Below are positions 1 through 12,700 of a stretch of DNA of 64,000 bases, in pieces. A model generated the notes under the pieces. The model was not told where the DNA came from and searched no databases. It saw nothing but the letters and a program-made list of their open reading frames with translations. Both the position numbers and the translations under genes were made by a program. Position 1 is the first letter of the stretch; the number at the start of each line of letters is the position of its first letter. The stretch is from Parelaphostrongylus tenuis (lineage: Eukaryota > Nematoda > Chromadorea > Rhabditida > Metastrongylidae). Location: positions 33,614 to 97,613 of the forward strand of contig JAHQIW010004542.1 in NCBI GenBank assembly GCA_019055375.1, read 5' to 3'.

Positions 1-1447
1 AGAGGTCTTGCCGTCTTGCTTATGATTTCACTCTCTCATGATTTTTTCTGCACTATTATTTTATTCACTTTTCCTTATTTCAAATCGGGTTATTGCCAAA
101 AGGCTGTGGTGTATTAAAATCTGTTTTAGTACCTTCAGCCAGGGGAGCTCAAAAGGGTACGCGCCACGGGTTAATTAACTGAGAATCAAAATAGATCAGG
201 ATCAGCTTTGCTCGATTATGCTTTACGACAGTAGGTTAGAGACCACTGTAAGGAAGTTGGGCGAAAACAACACTGCGTTTGAGGCAAGCACTACTACCGA
301 TCGGACTGTTAGCCAGCGGATCAAGCGTTCCCAAAAAAGCGCTATGAGCTTTCAAAGTAAATCTCATTACGGTCGGCCACTCATCTTTGACGAAGACGTT
401 CTATGCTGCAAGCTAAAAATGTATCTTGATGCTGGTGTCAGGGTTAAAGCAGGCATTTGATAGTACCGTAGCACCATGCTCGCCATCTAAATGGAATGGG
501 CTACTTCAAGGTGATCTCTCGATGGACACCGCAAGCATAGCTGACCACGACCGCGCAGCCCGCGTGATTATCTGCGAAAATTTTATACTGCCACCCTACA
601 GGCAAGTCTTTTTCAAGTCAAGCGTGACTGAAGATTAATTCTGTATGGTTTACGAGAACAACCTCACCTCTTGATAGCCTCGTAATGAAGACTCGCCAGC
701 TCAGCCAGGGCGCACGTTTCACGCTCAAAGGATTATGCTCTCGGTTTCCTTAGATTGGCAAGACATGCTGTTTTGTTAATTGGTCGATAACAAGCAGATA
801 GTCAATGTCAACGTCTACAAGAAACAACTCAGACAGCTGGGTGCAGCAGTGCGAGAGAAGCGTCCGAAACGACTCAATGCCGCTCTTTCTCAGGATGACT
901 CTCGTCCTCACACTGCAAATCGGTGCGCTACCTTATAAGATAGATATTAGATATGGCGTAGAATCACTCGTGAAAACAAGGCACCCATCGTTAAGGGTCG
1001 TTTTTGAATTTTTGGCAATAGATTCAAGACGCTTTAAGAGTTTTACACGCTGATTTCTTACTCAGTGCCAGAATGCTGACTTCCATCTTAGAATCTTTCT
1101 CGTCATGTATTTTGGTCCTATATGGGCCAAGTGAGATGTTTGGTCGATTTCAGATTTATAGGTTAGGTGTTTCCTTGAAAGGAACACCGAGTAGTATGAT
1201 TATTTCGCCAAAGTATTCGTTCTTGTATGTTCCATTAAATTGTACTCTAACTCATGCAGTGACCTCCTCTACCATTGGGACATATGACGTAATTTTCGTA
1301 GTACATTTACCGGGCAAGTAGACAGTTACGAACTAAGTGGCTTCCTAGAAAATTCAGTGGTATTCAATACTGCTACCAATTTCTTAAACCTGACCTTTTC
1401 AAACAGAATTCATAATTATAATTACTTCGTGTGGTGTGTAGAATAGA
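1..1447. other. No gene recognised
   Basis: Several short open frames lie on the + strand between 218 and 1321. None has a recognisable domain or supporting splice sites, and they overlap in competing frames. I read the stretch as intergenic or intronic. Confidence 0.4.
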
Positions 1448-1615
1448 CTACTTGTTTAGGAATCTAGTTTCACTTCTAATTCTATCCTGAGGAATTACAG
1501 TTGCATAGCCAATGGGAATGGCTTTTTCTCCAGCGGCAAGTTCAGGAATCCTTCTTCTGCTCTCTTCCCAGGCATACACTGGCGGTTGTGCAAAAAATAT
1601 TACTGACAGGTGCAT
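1448..1615 (-). CDS. Possible small ORF or terminal exon, unknown function
   Basis: The minus-strand frame from an ATG at 1615 to a stop at 1448 gives about 55 residues. It has a short hydrophobic start (MHLSVIFFAQPPVYA), then a charged tail containing EESRRRIPELAAGEKA and IPIGYATVIPQDR, ending FLNK. The composition looks coding-like and secreted or membrane-associated. The open frame continues upstream into the arm of an inverted-repeat element at about 1671, so a transposon may have landed at or beside an exon. I do not recognise a family. It could be the last exon of a gene whose other exons are elsewhere, or chance. Confidence 0.25.
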   Translation of the reverse strand: MHLSVIFFAQPPVYAWEESRRRIPELAAGEKAIPIGYATVIPQDRIRSETRFLNK

Positions 1616-1670
1616 GATGATGAACAGTGTGAGAAGAGGTAATGAGCCAGTAAAATTTTCGCTACTAAAT

Positions 1671-2545
1671 GTACAAATATGACTCCGACGTTTTTTTTGC
1701 TGTAATAGTAGTAAAAACAAAGATATGCGATTTTTTGTTTTCTGTTTACAAAGTATTTTAAATGATCGCATCACAGGATTTTGAAGATGACGACTTTTGA
1801 ATCGAAAAACTCCATTTGTGGAAAGTTTACTTTGCAGATTTTCAAAGAAAAGTGATTCAAATTGCCCGATTTTCATGTCGATCGATTGAGCGATTTCTTG
1901 CGAACATTTTGGTGTACAACTTGCTGTAAATCCTCAAGATGAAGCTGATGTAGAAATAAATTCGCTTGCTACTCATGCACGAATGGCGCGTAGGGGAACG
2001 AAGCTATTGAAGCGGAGCTCAAATTCAATGGAGCTTCGAGAGAGGTTCATCTAAATCAAGTACAGGCAAGTTGTATACCAAAATGTTCACAAGAAAATGT
2101 GTAGCTGAGCGATATACAGATAATTTAATTTCATTGCAAAAATAATTGAAAATTCAAGAAGGCACAACTTCGCAGTTTTGCTTCATGACAACGCTTGACT
2201 TCATGTTACAAACGCTGATCAAAAACTTCATAAATGAGCTGAGCTAGAAAATTTTAGGAGCTTTCATCTTACTCTCCTTGCTTTCCCGACATTGTGTCAT
2301 CAGATTACCATTTAAAATTACCAGAAACAAAGGACAATTTAGCAAATTTAAAAGTAATGTTTTTCGTGTACAAAAGACGTCATCTTCAAAGTCCTACAAT
2401 AACCTATATATAACATATCTTGCATGTAGAAAATGAATAAATAAACAGCGTTCTTAACGCACTTTCAAATTAAAAACAATTTGCATATCTTCGTTTTTAC
2501 TATCATTACAGCAAAAAAAAAAGCGGCGGAGTCATATTTGCACGC
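1671..2545. mobile_element. Non-autonomous element with ~75-bp terminal inverted repeats
   Basis: The left arm (1671-1746) holds CAAATATGACTCCG, a T-run, GCTGTAATAGTAGTAAAAAC and GATATGC. It reappears inverted at about 2470-2543 with only a few changes. There is no transposase frame inside. A second hairpin (about 1870-2170) is nested within, related to the mariner-type MITE copies at 28.4 and 33.6 kb: it has the same AGCGATTTCTTGCGAACA and GGCAAGTTGTATACCAAAAT blocks at its two ends. Confidence 0.65.
1870..2170. mobile_element. Mariner-type MITE copy (nested)
   Basis: The ends are inverted copies of each other: a TTGCGAACATTTTGGTGTAC block at 1900-1920 and its complement at 2070-2095. The interior holds the GCTACTCATGCACGAATGGC block seen in the 28.4-28.9 kb copy and, partly, the 33.6-34.2 kb copy. 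It is inserted inside the larger inverted-repeat element. Confidence 0.55.
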
Positions 2546-2684
2546 CTAATACTGGGTTTTTTCTATCACTAGGTCAAATCGCTGTTTTTAGGCAGGCCTA
2601 TATAGACGTTTGAAAAGCCACTTATTCTCTCGTTGGTTATTTCGAGTGAACTCCATGTACCGTTCATCTCCTAGTATATTGAGC

Positions 2685-3040
2685 AGATGATGCAGCAGTC
2701 TGTTGAAATGGGCTGACATGTAGAGCCCAATACACGTGTTTCGACCTTGCGGTCTCGTCAGTCAGAGAGTTACCCTTTCTCACCTTTTGCCAATATTGTG
2801 TGGATGCTTCAGTCCTCAGATTAAGAGTTAGCGACGGCGAACATCTTACACTCTATGCCTAGTGAAATTATCACAGAACACAGAGTGTTAACACTCGATT
2901 ACTCTTGGCTAGTGACTGGATTACCCCCACAGAATTGACAAAAGATGAGAAAGAGTAACTGCGCGACTGACGACACATTAAGGTCGAAACACGTGTATCG
3001 GGCTCTACAAGTCAGCCAATTTCAACAGGCCACATGACAT
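2685..3040. mobile_element. Foldback MITE, CACGTGT family
   Basis: The sequence CTGTTGAAATGGGCTGACAT...ACACGTGTTTCGACC at the left returns inverted at 2985-3035 (GGTCGAAACACGTGTATCGG...). The middle holds AACATCTTACACTCTATG and ACAGAGTGTTAACACTCGAT. The same core occurs at 23520-23870 and, diverged, at 39.5-40.0 kb. No coding capacity. Confidence 0.6.
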
Positions 3041-3269
3041 GCGTTCTCTGGAATGATTATTTGGCATATTGAAATTTGAGCTGTGGAGCTTAAGATAACA
3101 CTCGAAACGAAAGATAGAGCAGTCGTCGATACACTTACAGTAGAGGGCGGACTGGAGACAGTGCGGGGTTTGAAGTTTGTACATAAATGCAAGCAATGGC
3201 AAGATTTGATATAGTTCCTGCCCCATTGCCACTCTTCACATTTGTGCGTAGTACTTTCCTTACCCTAGT

Positions 3270-3540
3270 GTAACGCGTAAAGTGGTTAAAGGTACGCTGC
3301 TACTCACATGATCAACTAGTAGATGGTTCGATCCCGCGTTCAAGGCTCGCCAGTCTTCTATCCCTCCGGGGTCGGTGACTTTGTACCAAACTTATCTGAC
3401 AGGATAGCGGTGCAGTGAGTTGAAATATCACTGGGCCACGGTTGCACTCATTCATCTAAAACGATTTCGCATGAAGACGTGTGCATGGGAGAACTCTTGA
3501 GAATTGATCAACGCCATGAAGTTTATTCCTTTTGGCCTTC
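3270..3540 (+). repeat. tRNA-derived SINE, family B (diverged)
   Basis: It begins with a tRNA-like head (AAGTGGTTAAAGGTACGC ... GGTTCGATCCCGCGTTC, i.e. box A and box B), then a body with TCCCTCCGGGGTCGGT and GATTGATCAACGCCATGA. The same body follows tRNA-like heads at 13.2, 22.1, 26.9, 56.8 and 57.2 kb. Confidence 0.6.
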
Positions 3541-5850
3541 ATTTTCGGGACGATTTATGTATTGAACAGTTTAGGCACTTCTTTAGGAGGACCACAACCT
3601 CTGTCTACTTTCTAAAAAACACGCGATTGTTTTGACTAATGCTGAGATTAGTCGATGGCGGATCCTGAAGATTATATTGAGCACTAACGAATTCAACAAA
3701 AACAACTTTCTTTATTCAAACGGTATTTTGTGTGTAACTGTGAGTTCTGCTCGTAGAGCCACGTCTTCTTCAAATCCCCTAGGATGGTGTTCGTGCTAAA
3801 TTTCTTCGGAAGCTCGATAACCAAGCTTAGGCATTCTCACTTGACCAGATCGAACCACTTTTTTTCCTCCTGATAATCTGCATCGCTAACCTGCCTCCAT
3901 CACTTTCGTGAACGGCAAAAAAAACAAAGAAAGGTGATTTGAATTGCGTGTCTCGTGGCAAGACAAGAAAAATTGTGACTTGTTGGCATAACCTGTATCA
4001 TTCAGTGTTATAGTTTTCTAGTAATGCATGCGCCTTGGGACCGACTTCATCTCTATGATTCGGTTTTTCTCCATGTTTTCCAATACTCTGAGCCGATTCT
4101 TTCTCCTAAACATCCTCCAAGACTTCTTTGTAACCTTCAGGGCTTCTACTACACTTTAAGGTCTTTTATTTGACAAAAAAAAAACCTTCTCCTTTATGCT
4201 GCAAAGTCGTTGTCATCATTTACTGGTTGATGACACAACGTATATAATTTATATGGCAGTAATTTTGTATGAATCCATTTTTAAGGTAATTGACATTGTG
4301 CATAGTGACTGAAATGAAATAGCACTCAACTACTGGTCAAAATTCATTGCACATAGTAGAAAACTGTTTTCTGATAACTTCATTACTTTACGACAACTAA
4401 GAACTAAAAGAATTGAAAGTGACTGGTTTATAGAACAGATTTTACATGATCGTTCATAAAATGACATATAACTTTTCTAAAGTGTTGTTTCCCATTAGAA
4501 AGCAATCTGAAACTGATCTTTGCAAAGCGCAAAGTGACATCCAAAATTAGGTTATGCGGCAGATAGAAAGTCAGATTTATTAAGCGATGATTACAAATCA
4601 TCGCTCTTGCTCGCAAAGAAATTAAATCTCAATGGATTCTATTGCAAAGAGCAGAATTCGTTATACACTATGACACATTGCTCAGTCTTTCGAAGACTGA
4701 ACTATTTTTGGGCACGTAGGAAGATCATAAGGCCTGATGAGCTGATAAACCGCTGTTATAATTATAATTCATTATTGTAGCAACAACGGGTAAACGAACC
4801 AGTAACAATGAAAGTTCTCATAGTCATAACGGAGATGGATAGAATGAGAACCATTAAAATCTGACTGAGTCTTTGCAATACTCCTTGCAGAGTATTCAAT
4901 TCCATTGGTTCTTAGAGAATTTTTGCTGTTTCTTCCTCTGACCATCGTTCTCGTTGGCTGAGTTTTCTTCTGCCTCATCTACTTTTACACTGAAGTGACT
5001 GAGTTGTTCAGGACTTCACTACCTCAAAGTTCCCTCTTTTCTTGTGCACAAAGTTCAACGTGATTCATTTTTGAAAAATCAATCGTCGAATTACGCTAGT
5101 CACTTGAGAATTGATCCTCGGTCGACCTCACGTCAAGAGTGATAGTGAAGATGTTAGTTTTACGGACATTGATGAGATAGCAACTCTTACAACACAAGTT
5201 GAATTATATTTTATTCTGGAATACAGAACGGTCACAATTATATAGACTTCAATTAACGCTGTATTGGAGGAGAAACGGCGAAAAATGGAGACGTTGTGCC
5301 AACCGTTATAACGCACAGGTATAAATTCACGGGTCGATATACGCTGGTGTACATTTGAAGCAGGTAAACGCTAGATGAATCGAATGCAACAGATATTTCC
5401 ACCAACACTTATTCAATAGTTGTCACGAATTACCTAAGATGTAGAGTTATTCTGTATGCCATTGAAATGCAGCGTTTAACGCCTTCGTCCCATTGTGAAC
5501 GGCAGCAGGAAAATCTAGCGTGCTGCTTTTTGCATTGACAATGGTTCCACGTCTACGAAATGAACTCGTTCGAAAAAAAAAAACCTTCTTCTCCAAATTA
5601 TCAACTGTACAAGTGGTTCAACCTCAATGTCTTTCAGTATCATTTGCGCTTAACAGGCCATCGAGTAATTATGAAAAGCAAAAAAAGAAATTTGTACACG
5701 AGAAAACAAACAGCCTTAAAATTGTTTGGCTATCGTTTTCGCGCCAGTCAATGCGTACACTTACACGTAGGTGGTGCTCCACTTTCGCTACTGCCTTAAA
5801 TGTATTGAGATGCAAATTTTTGAAGACCTCGCTAGAAATTTAATACATTC
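3541..5850. other. Stretch with no firm gene
   Basis: AT-rich sequence. The only coding-like piece is a minus-strand frame at 4896-4989, preceded by CACTTCAG. It is listed separately. Confidence 0.4.
4896..4989 (-). CDS. Possible terminal exon, unassigned
   Basis: After an acceptor-like CACTTCAG on the minus strand, a frame reads VKVDEAEENSANENDGQRKK and continues QQKFSKNQWN to a stop at 4896. The acidic-then-basic composition resembles a disordered protein tail. It lies downstream on the same strand as the FAM21-like exons, so it might be that gene's 3' end, but no donor of matching phase is convincing. Confidence 0.2.
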
Positions 5851-6350
5851 TGACAACATAATTTGACTTTCGTGAGGTCTGTCATGATTGTTATGACGGC
5901 ATATTCAGTGCTAGACTTACCTGTGAGCCTTCTACCTCATCAGTGGCACGATGCCTTGCGGTTCAGCCAACCCTTGTAAGGAAATACAACCCTACATACA
6001 AAGGAATCGATACCGAATTAATTACACTGTTTGTAAAGTGAAAAGGTCACCCTGCACAACAGTGATAACAAGACACTCCAGTGCAAGGTGATCTCTGCAT
6101 TTTGCAGGCAGTGTAACTAATTTTGGCATCGACTCCCTTATATGTAGTCGTGTCGTTCCTTACAGAGAGATTGATTGGCTGAATCGAAAGGCATCGTGCC
6201 ATTGATGAGGCCAAAAGGTCGGAACGTTCTTCTATCACTGAAAGTGCCATAACAAACCTTATGTAAGGCTTTGATATGGTGTCAGTACATACTAATATAA
6301 TTAAGTAATAGAACTGATTTATATCATTAATCCACACTACACTTAGGTGC
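5850..6350. mobile_element. Foldback MITE, GTCTGTTATGGCAC family
   Basis: It starts with TGAGGTCTGTCATGATTG and CTCATCAGTGGCACGATGCC and carries inverted counterparts at 6190-6290. Related copies lie at 14285-14700, 32540-32770 (half), 40065-40500 and 47155-47715. The palindrome spans several hundred bases and has no ORF of note. Confidence 0.55.
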
Positions 6351-6723
6351 TTTCATATCTTCATAGCCTATACACAAAACGATCCTTATTGATTAAAACA
6401 TCTCCGTAAAGTACATTGCAGACTCACTCTCATAAATAAATGAGTTATTCCATTGAGCCCAACGAACCACGAAATCACACAGGGACCAATGAAACCAGAT
6501 TCAGGTTTATTACGAGCTCAAAACATGAAAGTTGCCCTTTTGACAAAGCCGTCTCATAATTAAGTGCGGGAATCGAATCAACAGAAAAAAACTGCTCAAG
6601 TCATCATTACTTAGAGTTTCATGTCCACATAAAAACCTAAATCATCAGCTTTTCAAATACAGTGCATATCGAATTGTTATTTAAGCTATAAGGTAGCTCA
6701 TACTGCCCTTTGTCGAGATCACA

Positions 6724-9700
6724 TCACGAAAAAAAACGCTCAAATACTTTACGAAATAAGTTTTTACATTGGTAAACTTCATAGATTCGCGTTATTAGAT
6801 GTGTCCTATTCACAATTGTGATTAGTTCTAACATTTGCTTTTGCTCAACGACAGAAAAATCACTTTTTGCAGCCTTGCTCCTAAACATTGAGAGATCGTC
6901 GTTATCATTGTCATCATCAAATAAACTTTTCGAGAAAAGTGATTTCCTAAGAGCTTCTGAAGAGATAGCAGCAATTTTTGACTTGTTACTAAAATTGCTG
7001 AAATTTTCTTCGAAGGAAGTTGTAGACGTGGAGCTGACACGGTTCGCTGCAGTAGTCGCTTTTGGTTCACAACTTCGCGAGGCAATTTCCTTCTCATCGG
7101 CATCTCCTTAAAACACAATATGAACTGTTATGTTCATAAAACGAGAAAGGATTAGTAGAAAGAATGTTTTCAAGTCCGTATGTAATTAGATTAAACAAAG
7201 TTGTTTTATTTTCGTTAGGTAGCACGGGATGAAGGAACGATCCCTTTCGTTGGACGAGAAATTTTCGTGGGAGTGTTAGTAATCCTTCGAGATCTTGAAT
7301 CTCTGACTATTGCGCCAAATGGTCGTTTTTTGAAAAAACCGTTCTACGATGTACAATTCAAAATAAAATTATGTGTTGCATCGGCCGTGCATTTTTGCTA
7401 TTACTCCGCTAGAAGCACGAAAAGCACATGAACCTGCAGAGAAAACCTGTAGTATCAGAATCATACGCTCAATCTGTAATTTCTGCCAAAGCGGAGGAAA
7501 AATTCCTGATTGAAGGACAAAAGTCGTACTCCATATGTGTAACGCATCAGCGTCATCGATCGATCGCCGTGTTGAAACCGGAGGCAGCTCCCGCCCCCCA
7601 GTCCGTAGATTAGCCAAAAAACGCATTCCCGCATATATGAATCAATCTCATTTTCCGTACTACTCTACAGAGAGACGGTCTTTCTAGTTTGCAAATCAAA
7701 TTGGGTACTTTTCGGTTATACCACAAGAATGAATATTCGACATCATTAGCTACGAAAAAATTTTCTAGAGGAGTGTTAGTAATCATGGGAAAGCTTGAAT
7801 CTCTAGCTATAGTAGTAAGCAGCCGGTTTTTCAAAACATCTTTCTATCACGGTGTAAAACTCGAAGTAAAATTATGTCAGACAAGCACGTGCTTTATCTT
7901 CTTATCTCGCTAATATTTCGCTCAACCAAACTCCTTTCTTGAAGTGCTAGTACTCTTTGGATAGCAAAAGTCTCAAAGAACTTGAAAATGTTTGCTTTAT
8001 ATGAAAGCTCTTTTGATAGCGCTGTAGGAGGAAGAAATATTTGTGTTTGACACCTGGCAGGACAGAGCTCTATCTTTAGACTATTATCATTCTTTCGATA
8101 GCGTAAGTTTCAATGATTCTTATGCTGTGCATGTTTTCTGAAAAGACCGTTTCACTGCAGTGTAGCAGGGGAAATAATATCGAGTTTCACATACTCGGCG
8201 GCTCGTTCCGGCTAACCTACGCGAAGGGCGATCGATCGATGACTTGACGGGTTAGACATGTGGGGGTGCAACTTGTTAATCAATTGGGGAATTTTTCCTC
8301 CACTTTGAAAGAAAGTACCTATAAAACGATTGACTCAGATACTACGAGATTTTCTCTGCACGTGCACATGCTTCTCGTCCTTCCAGCGAATTATACGTTT
8401 AATAAAAGTGAGGGAGCACGACCAATGTGAAACATGATTTTATTCGTTTTGAAAAACCGGCCCCGTACGGCTCTAGCCAAGGAGAGCTTCCAGCTTTAGA
8501 ATGATTAATAACACTCTTATAAAAAGTTCTTGTTCAGAGAGTACGGTCCACTATTCATTTGCTACCTTATATCCAGAAGTATCCAAAATGGATAGGAAGA
8601 TTGCAATTTCCAAGACAAATGAAGGTTTGAATAAAATTTAAGATTGATTAGAAAGATCAAAACACTTCCAACTATTTCAAAGTATGAGATAATTCACTCA
8701 GATTGAAATATAATACAAGCTCTAATGAAAGTCACAGAGCTATATTTTGGAAGTGTGCATCGATGCAGATCAAGTATAGATACATGTATTCAATATTACA
8801 TAATGTTTGACTTGCTCACAACGTACCTAGAGACTCGGTCAATTTTCAGTTTGAGAGTTTCACATCTTACAACTACATGCTCCAATCAAAGAGCACAATG
8901 TGTCGTGACCGTAACGTTTCAAAGATTGTACAAACTCACCTCTCTCATCTTCGCTTTCCGAGTCGAAAAATGAGGAAGTAGTTTCTAGCACTGACTCGGC
9001 TGGCTTTATGATCGTTCCTGCTGTAACATGCACATTGGACGGAAACAAACGAAGATCCTTTAGAAATCAAAATATATATTCAAAAGCGACACAAGTGTTA
9101 ACTAAACTTGGTTCTGATACGATTATTTTAAATGATACATTACATTACTTCTGCTGAACAATGTCAGTACAGCTTAGCATTCTGCGACAAGAAACTGTCT
9201 TAATAATAGGCATCTATTTTTACTGATGAGCTTTAAATATGTTTTTGAAACTTCTACTTAACCACAGCAAACATTCACCACTATTATCTGTAATAGTGTT
9301 AATCACTGTTAGACAATCGATCGAAGTGAAGCCTCAGCGGTTCTTTTATGTTAGCCGGGACAGATGAATAAAGGCCCCCTTCGTTGGACAAGAACTTCTC
9401 ATGAGACTGTTAGTAATTAAACGAAAGCTTAAAGCTCTGGCTACTGCGCTCTCTACTCTTTCTTTGGAAACCCCTTTTTATAACGCTGTAGCATTCAAAA
9501 TTTCTCTTACGGCTGCGCGCTCCTAATACTATTTTGCTGGAGACACGAAAAGCATATGGACTTGTAGAAGAAGTCTTGAAGTTTCAAAGTCATACGTTTG
9601 ATTTGGAGTTTTTTCTGAGCGGAAAAACTCCGAAATCAAATAACAAAAATTGCACCCCAAATGTGAGTCACGTCAACGCGATCAATCGATCGGCGTAAGG

Positions 9701-12700
9701 AATCCATGGTCAGCACTCACTCAATCCACGCCCAACACACACTAGTGACAAGCAAATGCGCCGCGTATGTGAAACTCTATCTTATTTCCCTACTAAACTG
9801 CAGTGATAATCACCCAGAAAATTAACATAGGGTTGGAATCGTTGGAACTTAAGCTAGCGAATGGTTACTCATAATTCCAGGGAACACGTCTGTCCTGTGG
9901 GGAATATGCATGTGTCGAACGCAAATCTTTCCTTTCTGATAAAGCGTTACAAAAAGGATTTTTCAAAACAAGGGCATGCAGAGCAGTAGCGAGAGATTTA
10001 AGTAAAACATTACTAGCACTTCTATGAAAAGTCCATTAAAAGGGCTCGTTTCTTCATTTGACCCCAGATAAAACAAAGGAACCGATTCACCTCTCCGACC
10101 AACATAAGAGTGACCAAGTGGGGCTTTGTTCGCTCTACTTGGCAATTACTAGGCTGCTTGACACAGCGGATGACATACGTCAGTAAGATGCGTCTAATGG
10201 AACGGTATAACTTTCAGTGAAATGAAATGTCTACAATATCAGCTGTAAAACATTTCCAAACGCTGAAAGCAATGTTTGTATGAGGGAGCACAATAAAACA
10301 AGGTAGATAGTAGCACATACACCAACCACTCAGGACAATAGGTTATTCCTTGATGTTATAGATGTACCGAATTATGCTGAATAATGTGCAAAACTTAATC
10401 GTCACGAGGTTCTCGAACCCACATCTCATTCTTCCCGGCGGCACGTGCTTGAACCAGGTGTACTACCGAACCGCCTTTTGTACCACTCTTTCTACCCAGA
10501 AACGCATCGATTTGTCAGCAACCAACTGACAACGCTTTGTCCTGGTAGTCGATATTAGTACTGAACCCATTTATGCTGACAGATACAGATGACAGAATTA
10601 CTTCATTCACGTAAAGCTCCTCGTCACTTCCGACTACTGTATTCAATTGAATGCGATTTCCGAGAGGACGATGATGCCGAAACGCCTACTTGCCGCAGCA
10701 GTATGCCAAGTTTCATGACAAGATCGTGTAAAGAAACTATTATATCAAAATACTGACTCTCTGTGCCTAGGTTAGACAACTATCATGTTGAAAAGAAAGT
10801 GGAATATAATTTCCTCAGACCACGCCTAACACATATCCAGGTCACTCAAGATTCAGATTGCAATAAATCCCAGGTCCGACTATCTATTAACCTCGGCATA
10901 GTTTGAATAAATCAGTGTCTTCTTCTGTTTAGCCGCTCCGAGGTGTTAGTAGTATGATTTATTGAATGAAGCATATAACAATACAGTTAATAATGCAGTA
11001 CGAATGTTACAACAGTCGTGGTGGCTTTCGTTTCGGCAAGGTCCGCCATCTTCAGAGCCTTTTGCAGAACCAGTTTAAATACCCAAGTTTGAGAACGAGT
11101 TGATTTGAGTTGATTTTACACAGCCGTTAGTCTTTACGTTGTGGAGTTGACGACTCTACGGGACAAAGAAAATTTCGCGAACACAAGCAGCTATAGACAA
11201 TCGACGTGGATCAGCCCGGCTCTGAAGATGGCGAACCTTGCCAAAACGTAAGCCACCACGACTGTTGTAATATTCGTGCTGCATTATTAACTGTATTGTT
11301 ATATGCTTCGCTGATATTCAATAAATCATACTACGAACACCTCGGAGCGGCTAAACAGAAGAAGATACTGATTTAGATTGCACACAAAGTGTGTAGCAAC
11401 TCTATGTGGTAAATTAACAGCTAGAAAGAACATGTACTGGAATCGCTGCTAGTGTCCGATCTGTCCTTGATAAACGCATCAACATCAACGACACAGTTGC
11501 AACTGCATTGACTAGGTCATTTCCTCAAGGTGATGTCAGAGCATTTTTATTCCAGAGCAAAATCACGCATGTCACGTGATACGCCATAAATCAATAAGAG
11601 TCAGAAAAGTTGCTTATTTCGATGACTTAGCAAAGATTTCCCCTCCTGTTGTACAAAGAGAGTAGTATAAAATGTTTTTGGTCACCAGTGTCCTAAGCTG
11701 TCTCTGTCTCCTCGCATCGAAGTTCCGACAGGGGCTTACATAGTAGTTTAACTTATGTGCTTTACTGTCCCTAACACTTGATCACTGCCTTAAAATCCCG
11801 TCGTTTATCATCGGGCCTCCGCATTGCTTCTCTCCTTAACGGTCCGATTCGAAATAACGCCATGATTTATGAATATGAATTCATTCGAAGCACTGATGCA
11901 GAAATATTGGTCCTCTACAGATTGACTGCCACCGGACCATCCAAAACACCACACTGTTTCATCAGACGGCACCTACTTTTGTCATATTCGTCCTTATTTT
12001 CAATCCAGTTCTTTTCCACACTCCTCAAAAGAACGCACAAGAAGATCTTCAACTTTTTCTTGTTTACTTTTTATGACCCAGTTAACTTATAACTCAAAAT
12101 GGTGTTCAGTTTGTCTTCCATCGCCAATCCTCACAACTGCAGAATGCTTGACGAATACTGACTGTTCCGATTTTACCATTTGCTGATCAAAAATGTCAGG
12201 CGCAAAGAACCAATATAAAGGCATCAAACAATGCCAAAGTATACTCTGTCTTTGTTGAACCGAACACCTAAGTACGACGGCACTGTGACTCAATCACTAA
12301 CGCCTTTTTCTTTTACGAAGTGCTCCAAAAAAGGTGGAAAATACAAAGAAAAAACAATGGTGTGTAATTTGTGAAATGGCAATTATTTTTATGAAAAAGT
12401 CGCTATGTCATGAGATTTGAAACAGTTTGCACTCTCCCACCTAGTGGTACTTGATAGAGAGGACAAAAAAAGAAGCTTTACACTTAGAAAAAGCTTTCCA
12501 AGAAACCTTTCAAAGAAATGTTTTAATATGCTTTCAAAAACTCACTCTATTGCAGTAGATTTCATAACAGGCTGCAATGATGAGATCCCAGGACTAGTAG
12601 CTTCTGGGTAATGAAGAGTCTTATCTTTCTCTTTTGTAAGAATATCCACACTTTGTGCGGCATTGGCGCGAGATAACACGTAGGATGAATCTGAAGAATG

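Noticed and set aside
6828..7118. Minus frame beginning MCFKEMPMRRKLPREVV
   Set aside because: Wrong frame of the FAM21-like exon; the correct frame, fixed by the junction with the exon at 8940, gives the LFDDD motif.
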